A DNA stretch of 64,000 nucleotides from contig CALRTY020000004.1 of the NCBI GenBank assembly GCA_943371245.1, positions 1-64,000 of the forward strand. The letters are read 5' to 3'. The notes under the pieces are model-generated. The model saw only the letters and a program-made list of their open reading frames with translations. It searched no databases and was not told where the DNA came from. Below, in pieces: positions 60,917-64,000 of this stretch. The DNA is from UBA5018 sp947463165 (GTDB lineage Bacteria; Cyanobacteriota; Cyanobacteriia; PCC-6307; Cyanobiaceae). The stretch's first letter is position 1, and the number at the start of each line of letters is the position of its first letter. The translations under genes were made by a program, and so were the position numbers.

Positions 60917-61308
60917 TGGCGCTCGCCTGCGTGCTCGATGCATCGGCAGCCGTACGCCTGATCCTTGGTGACCCCACCGCTGCGGGCCTGGCGGAGCTGA
61001 TCCGCGCCGCGCCGCTCGTGCTGGCACCGGAGTTGATGCTCACCGAGGTCGCCAACGCCCTGTGGAAGTTGCAGCGGGCCGAACAATTGGCGGGTCTGGA
61101 ACCCCAGCAGCTGCTGGCCGACGCAACCGACCTGGTGGACCGCGTGGAGCCAGACCGGCACCTGCAGGCCGAGGCCCTGGCTCTGGCCTGCCACCTCGGC
61201 CACCCTGTCTACGACTGCCTCTATCTCTCATTGGCCCGGCGCGAGGCCGCCACCCTGATCACCGCTGATCGGCTCCTGCAGCAGCTCGCGGCGCGGGTGC
61301 TGCCCTGA
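60916..61308 (+). CDS. vapC: VapC PIN-domain toxin
   Basis: A 130-residue PIN-domain ribonuclease. Acidic active-site residues: Asp8 in CVLDASAAVRL, Glu44 in MLTEVANALWK, Asp100 in HPVYDCLYLSLA and Asp118 in ITADRLL, so the set is complete. VapC toxins cut tRNA or other RNA; the target is unknown. It overlaps vapB by 1 bp, so the two are coupled. It sits between an orphan antitoxin remnant and a STAND-type gene, a typical accessory neighbourhood. Confidence 0.92.
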   Translation: MALACVLDASAAVRLILGDPTAAGLAELIRAAPLVLAPELMLTEVANALWKLQRAEQLAGLEPQQLLADATDLVDRVEPDRHLQAEALALACHLGHPVYDCLYLSLARREAATLITADRLLQQLAARVLP

Positions 61309-61503
61309 GGCCCTTCACGCCGCCCACACTTCCCGCAGTTGGCCAATTGGGAGCGCGACTGAGCCAGATTCCCTGGGCTGGAGCAGCTGGAGCGTTATGA
61401 AAAACAATTTGAGGCGCCTACGGCGCCCTCCCGCAACAACCAACAGCCCAAAAGCCAACAGCCAAGGGTTAAAAAACAGCCAAAGGGCTAAGGGATTAAG
61501 GGC
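61309..61503. other. Gap with irregular repeats at the end of the STAND gene
   Basis: Near 61430-61500, short related units (agccaacag, agccaagggtta, agccaaagggcta, agggatta, agggctta, agagcta) run directly into the stop codon of the next gene on the minus strand (61504-61506). It resembles the 14-bp array at ybeY in position but is less regular. Confidence 0.5.
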
Positions 61504-64000
61504 TTAAGAGCTAAGAAGCAATCCTGGGGGAGAGAAACAGCCGGGACGGACGCCGACGCTGGCGTAAACATCGTCCGGGCGGCTGCCGTCCCGGAAGGCG
61601 GCGCGGGCGATGCGCGGATTGAGGATCCACGAGCCCCCACGCAGCAGCTTCATTTCTTGTTCGCTGGGGAACTCCGCCAGCCCAGGGTCGGGCCCCTCCA
61701 GGGCTCTGCCATCCAACAGCTCCTGTGTCGTTCCGCCGCCACCAAACCAGCCACGCCGTTTACCGAGGTCCTCGCGAATTGGGCTGCGATGCCACTGGTC
61801 GCCGCACCACTCCAACAGCTGGCCGTGCATCTCCGCCAGGCCCCAGCGGTTCACCAGGCCAAAGAAGCCGATCGGCACCGGACGTTTCTCATATCCCCCC
61901 CGCCGGCCCCTGCCATAGGTGTAGGTCGCGTTGTAGCGAGCCCAGCTCGGATCCAGGGTGGAGCCGAAGTGGAACGGCGTGGCAGAGCCTGCCCGACAGG
62001 CCACCTCCCATTGGCTCTCGCTCGGCAAAGCCAGCTGCAGCGCTTGTGAACCCAGCCCTGGATGCTGTTCTGCCCAATCAGGCCATTGGCAGGCCAGCCA
62101 GCTATTGAGCGCCTCCAGCCATTGCTGGCATTGATTCCAACTGACGCTGTCCACCGGTAAGGCGCCCGGTTGTCCGTAGCGCTCCCAGTGATCCTCCTCC
62201 CGAAAGGTGCCTGGAGAGGCCTGCAGCTGCCCCCGCTGCTCCGGTGCCATCCCCTCAACAACCGCACGCCACTGCGCCTGGCTGATCGGGTGACGCACCA
62301 TCGCGTAGCTCACAAGCTGCACCTGCCGCAGCGCCTCCACGTCCACTCCCTCGCATTTCTGCCGGAAGCGCTCCTCTGCATACACGGCGCGGCCCGCTTG
62401 CTCAACTGGCGAACCGATCCCATACTTCCCGCCTTTCACCAACACCAACTCCAGTTGTTCGCCGCTCGGCAACGGCAGCCTCCACAGCTCACACTCCACC
62501 ACCTCGCTGCGGATCCGCAGAGCAGTGTCTTCCTCTTGCGCTGTGAGCGTGAGCATCGGCACCAGCCGGCCAGGGCCGCTGCCCAACAGAGGAAGGTCGG
62601 CCGAGGCCGCCAGTTGCAGGCCACGTGATGCCCCCTGCAGCAGAGGTAAAAGGGCGTCGTGCTCCGCCCAGCCGGGAGACTGCCCCATCGCCCATCGCTC
62701 CTGTTGCGCGATCTGCTCTTCGGCCTCGCGAATCATCTGGAGCAGCTGCACTTCTTTCAACTTCCCGAGTTGGCCGGTGGCGCGGGCCTGCGCCACCTTG
62801 GTAGCCACCTGCCGCTGGGCTGCCTCCCGGGCCGCAGCCACCGCAGAGGGCTCGCTTACCTGCTCAATCCGCAGATCCAGCGCATCGCTGCGCAGCCAGC
62901 CCTCCAGCTCGCCGGCGATCCGATCGCGCTGCTCCCGATCGCCGCTGCGCTTGGCCAGTAGACCCAAGCTCTCCGCCGCCCGCCGCCGCACCGCCACAGG
63001 GGCCTCCGTATCGCCCAGGCAATCCCGATCGCCCAGGCAATCCCGCAGCGGTTGCTCGGCCCCGATCAGCGCCAGCACCAGGGCCGCGTCCTGGCGGTCG
63101 GCCTCAGGGGCTGCCGCGGCGGCCAGCAGTTCCGCCAGGGGCTGCGCACCCTCCTGCTCCACCGCCTGGGCCTCAACGCCGCCACCGGCCGCCAGGGCCG
63201 CCAGTTGCGCCAAAGCCTGCCGGCGCTGGCGCTCAGGTGCTTGGGCGCTGAGGTCTTCACCCAGGCGCCGCACCCGCAGCCGTTGCAGCAGGGCCTCACG
63301 GCCTTTGTCGATCCAGCCGACCAGCTTGGGCCAGGTGCGCAGCAGTGCTTCGTGGGCGATCTCCACCTGATCGCGATCAGCGCCCTTGCCCGACACCAGC
63401 AGCCGCGCCTCCACAAACTGCCCCACCAGCCGGAGGCTGGCCGGCGGTAGAGCCTCCAGTGGCGCCGGTTGTTTGGCCGCTTGGCCGTCGCTGGTGAGAC
63501 GCACCAGGTGATCGATGAAGGCTCTCTCCAGCGCCTCGATCTCAGCTGCCGGAGCGCCGCTGGTGGAGAGCACCTCATCGGCCTTGCGCTGCACCGCACC
63601 ATCCAGGCCGCCGAAGACTTCGTACTGCTTGAGGGTTAGGCCGGCGCCGTCCGCTCGGCCATCCCACAGCTCCCGCAGAGTGAAGGCCAGCAGGGGAAGG
63701 GCGTCGCCGCTGGGGGTGTCGCGCACCAGCAGATCGCTCAGCCCCGGCTCTAATCGCAGTCCCACCCGCCGGGCGGGGCCCTCAATCACCTGCCGAAAGC
63801 CAGCGACATCCAGCGGGCCCAGCGGAATTGGATCTCCCGCACGGCGGTGCAGGGCGCTGGGATGCAGTTGCAACAGACCGTAGAAATCGGAGCGCAGCGT
63901 CGCCAGGATCAGCACCTGACTGTTCTTCTGCGCCAGCAGTTCCGCCAGCAGGGTCAGAAAGGCATCGGCCTCCTTGCCGGCGCCATCCCCTCGGCCCTCC
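61504..64000 (-). CDS. STAND-type NTPase fused to a formylglycine-generating-enzyme-like domain (5' end outside window)
   Basis: The frame is open from the right edge to TAA 61504, so more than 830 residues are visible and the protein is partial. N-terminal visible part: VLILATLRSDFYGLLQLHPA and LGPLDVAGFRQVIEGPARRV, DTPSGDALPLLAFTLRELWD, then GGLDGAVQRKADEVL, as in novel STAND (nSTAND1) NTPases; the Walker motifs must lie outside the window. A helical region with HEAT-like character follows. The last 250 residues (LELVLVKGGKYGIGSPVEQA, PISQAQWRAVVEG, LPVDSVSWNQCQQWLEALN, LALPSESQWEVACRAGS, LLRGGSWILNPRIARAAFRD) are a formylglycine-generating-enzyme/sulfatase-modifying-factor domain. Such STAND-FGE fusions, often with an N-terminal caspase, occur in cyanobacterial conflict and cell-death systems. 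The final Cys pair needed for FGE chemistry is not obvious. Confidence 0.85.
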   Translation of the reverse strand, partial: EGRGDGAGKEADAFLTLLAELLAQKNSQVLILATLRSDFYGLLQLHPSALHRRAGDPIPLGPLDVAGFRQVIEGPARRVGLRLEPGLSDLLVRDTPSGDALPLLAFTLRELWDGRADGAGLTLKQYEVFGGLDGAVQRKADEVLSTSGAPAAEIEALERAFIDHLVRLTSDGQAAKQPAPLEALPPASLRLVGQFVEARLLVSGKGADRDQVEIAHEALLRTWPKLVGWIDKGREALLQRLRVRRLGEDLSAQAPERQRRQALAQLAALAAGGGVEAQAVEQEGAQPLAELLAAAAAPEADRQDAALVLALIGAEQPLRDCLGDRDCLGDTEAPVAVRRRAAESLGLLAKRSGDREQRDRIAGELEGWLRSDALDLRIEQVSEPSAVAAAREAAQRQVATKVAQARATGQLGKLKEVQLLQMIREAEEQIAQQERWAMGQSPGWAEHDALLPLLQGASRGLQLAASADLPLLGSGPGRLVPMLTLTAQEEDTALRIRSEVVECELWRLPLPSGEQLELVLVKGGKYGIGSPVEQAGRAVYAEERFRQKCEGVDVEALRQVQLVSYAMVRHPISQAQWRAVVEGMAPEQRGQLQASPGTFREEDHWERYGQPGALPVDSVSWNQCQQWLEALNSWLACQWPDWAEQHPGLGSQALQLALPSESQWEVACRAGSATPFHFGSTLDPSWARYNATYTYGRGRRGGYEKRPVPIGFFGLVNRWGLAEMHGQLLEWCGDQWHRSPIREDLGKRRGWFGGGGTTQELLDGRALEGPDPGLAEFPSEQEMKLLRGGSWILNPRIARAAFRDGSRPDDVYASVGVRPGCFSPPGLLLSS

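Overview
The window looks like the chromosome of a GC-rich unicellular picocyanobacterium (Synechococcus/Cyanobium type). The evidence is a set of oxygenic-phototroph genes: psbE-psbF-psbL-psbJ with rubA and ycf48 upstream, ndhC-ndhK-ndhJ, chlD, a phylloquinone set (menF, menA, menC, menE), a high-light-inducible protein and cyanobacterial orphan families such as DUF3285. I see no rRNA or tRNA gene and no CRISPR array. The genus is an inference from gene content and order.

Layout. 0.5-14.2 kb is a dense housekeeping block: hisC-like aminotransferase, Crp-type regulator, degenerate metallo-beta-lactamase-fold protein, trpG/pabA, dgkA, a sulfotransferase, ybeY, DUF3285, prfB (with a programmed frameshift), grxC-gshB, and menF facing menA-menC-menE. 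14.2-18.6 kb is an AT-richer accessory island with gene remnants, a protein with a diadenylate-cyclase (DisA_N-like) domain and a DUF4231/SLATT two-helix membrane protein; this is the best candidate for an undescribed nucleotide-signalling conflict system. 18.8-29.7 kb returns to core functions: folK/chlD, an MCE/ABC lipid-transport pair, a YvcK/CofD-like protein, ndhJ-K-C, rubA-ycf48 and psbEFLJ, which ends in a clear terminator.

29.8-50.7 kb is a surface-glycan region. It starts with nucleotide-sugar genes (a UDP-glucuronate-epimerase-like gene, rfbC, rfbB, rfbD, rfbA, UDP-xylose synthase), then a decayed glycosyltransferase and a polyprenyl glycosylphosphotransferase, two GT2 enzymes, IS remnants (IS4-like, IS66-like), and an AT-rich Wzm/Wzt export cluster with a methyltransferase, a 940-residue FkbM-GT2-methyltransferase fusion and a further GT2. 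It ends in an IS4 remnant next to a broken GT4 gene. Together these would make activated rhamnose, xylose and uronic acid, assemble and methylate a lipid-linked glycan, and export it.

50.8-64 kb mixes small cyanobacterial genes (hli, DoxX, MliC-like, rhomboid), a molybdopterin oxidoreductase next to moaA, an alpha/beta hydrolase, a VapBC module beside an orphan antitoxin remnant, and, running off the right edge, a STAND-NTPase/formylglycine-generating-enzyme-like fusion. A genome-level oddity is the number of short tandem-repeat blocks (units of 5, 7, 14, 16, 17, 18 and 19 bp) lying in gaps and abutting gene 3' ends, several of which appear to have entered or broken reading frames, plus a short dispersed repeat seen in four gaps.
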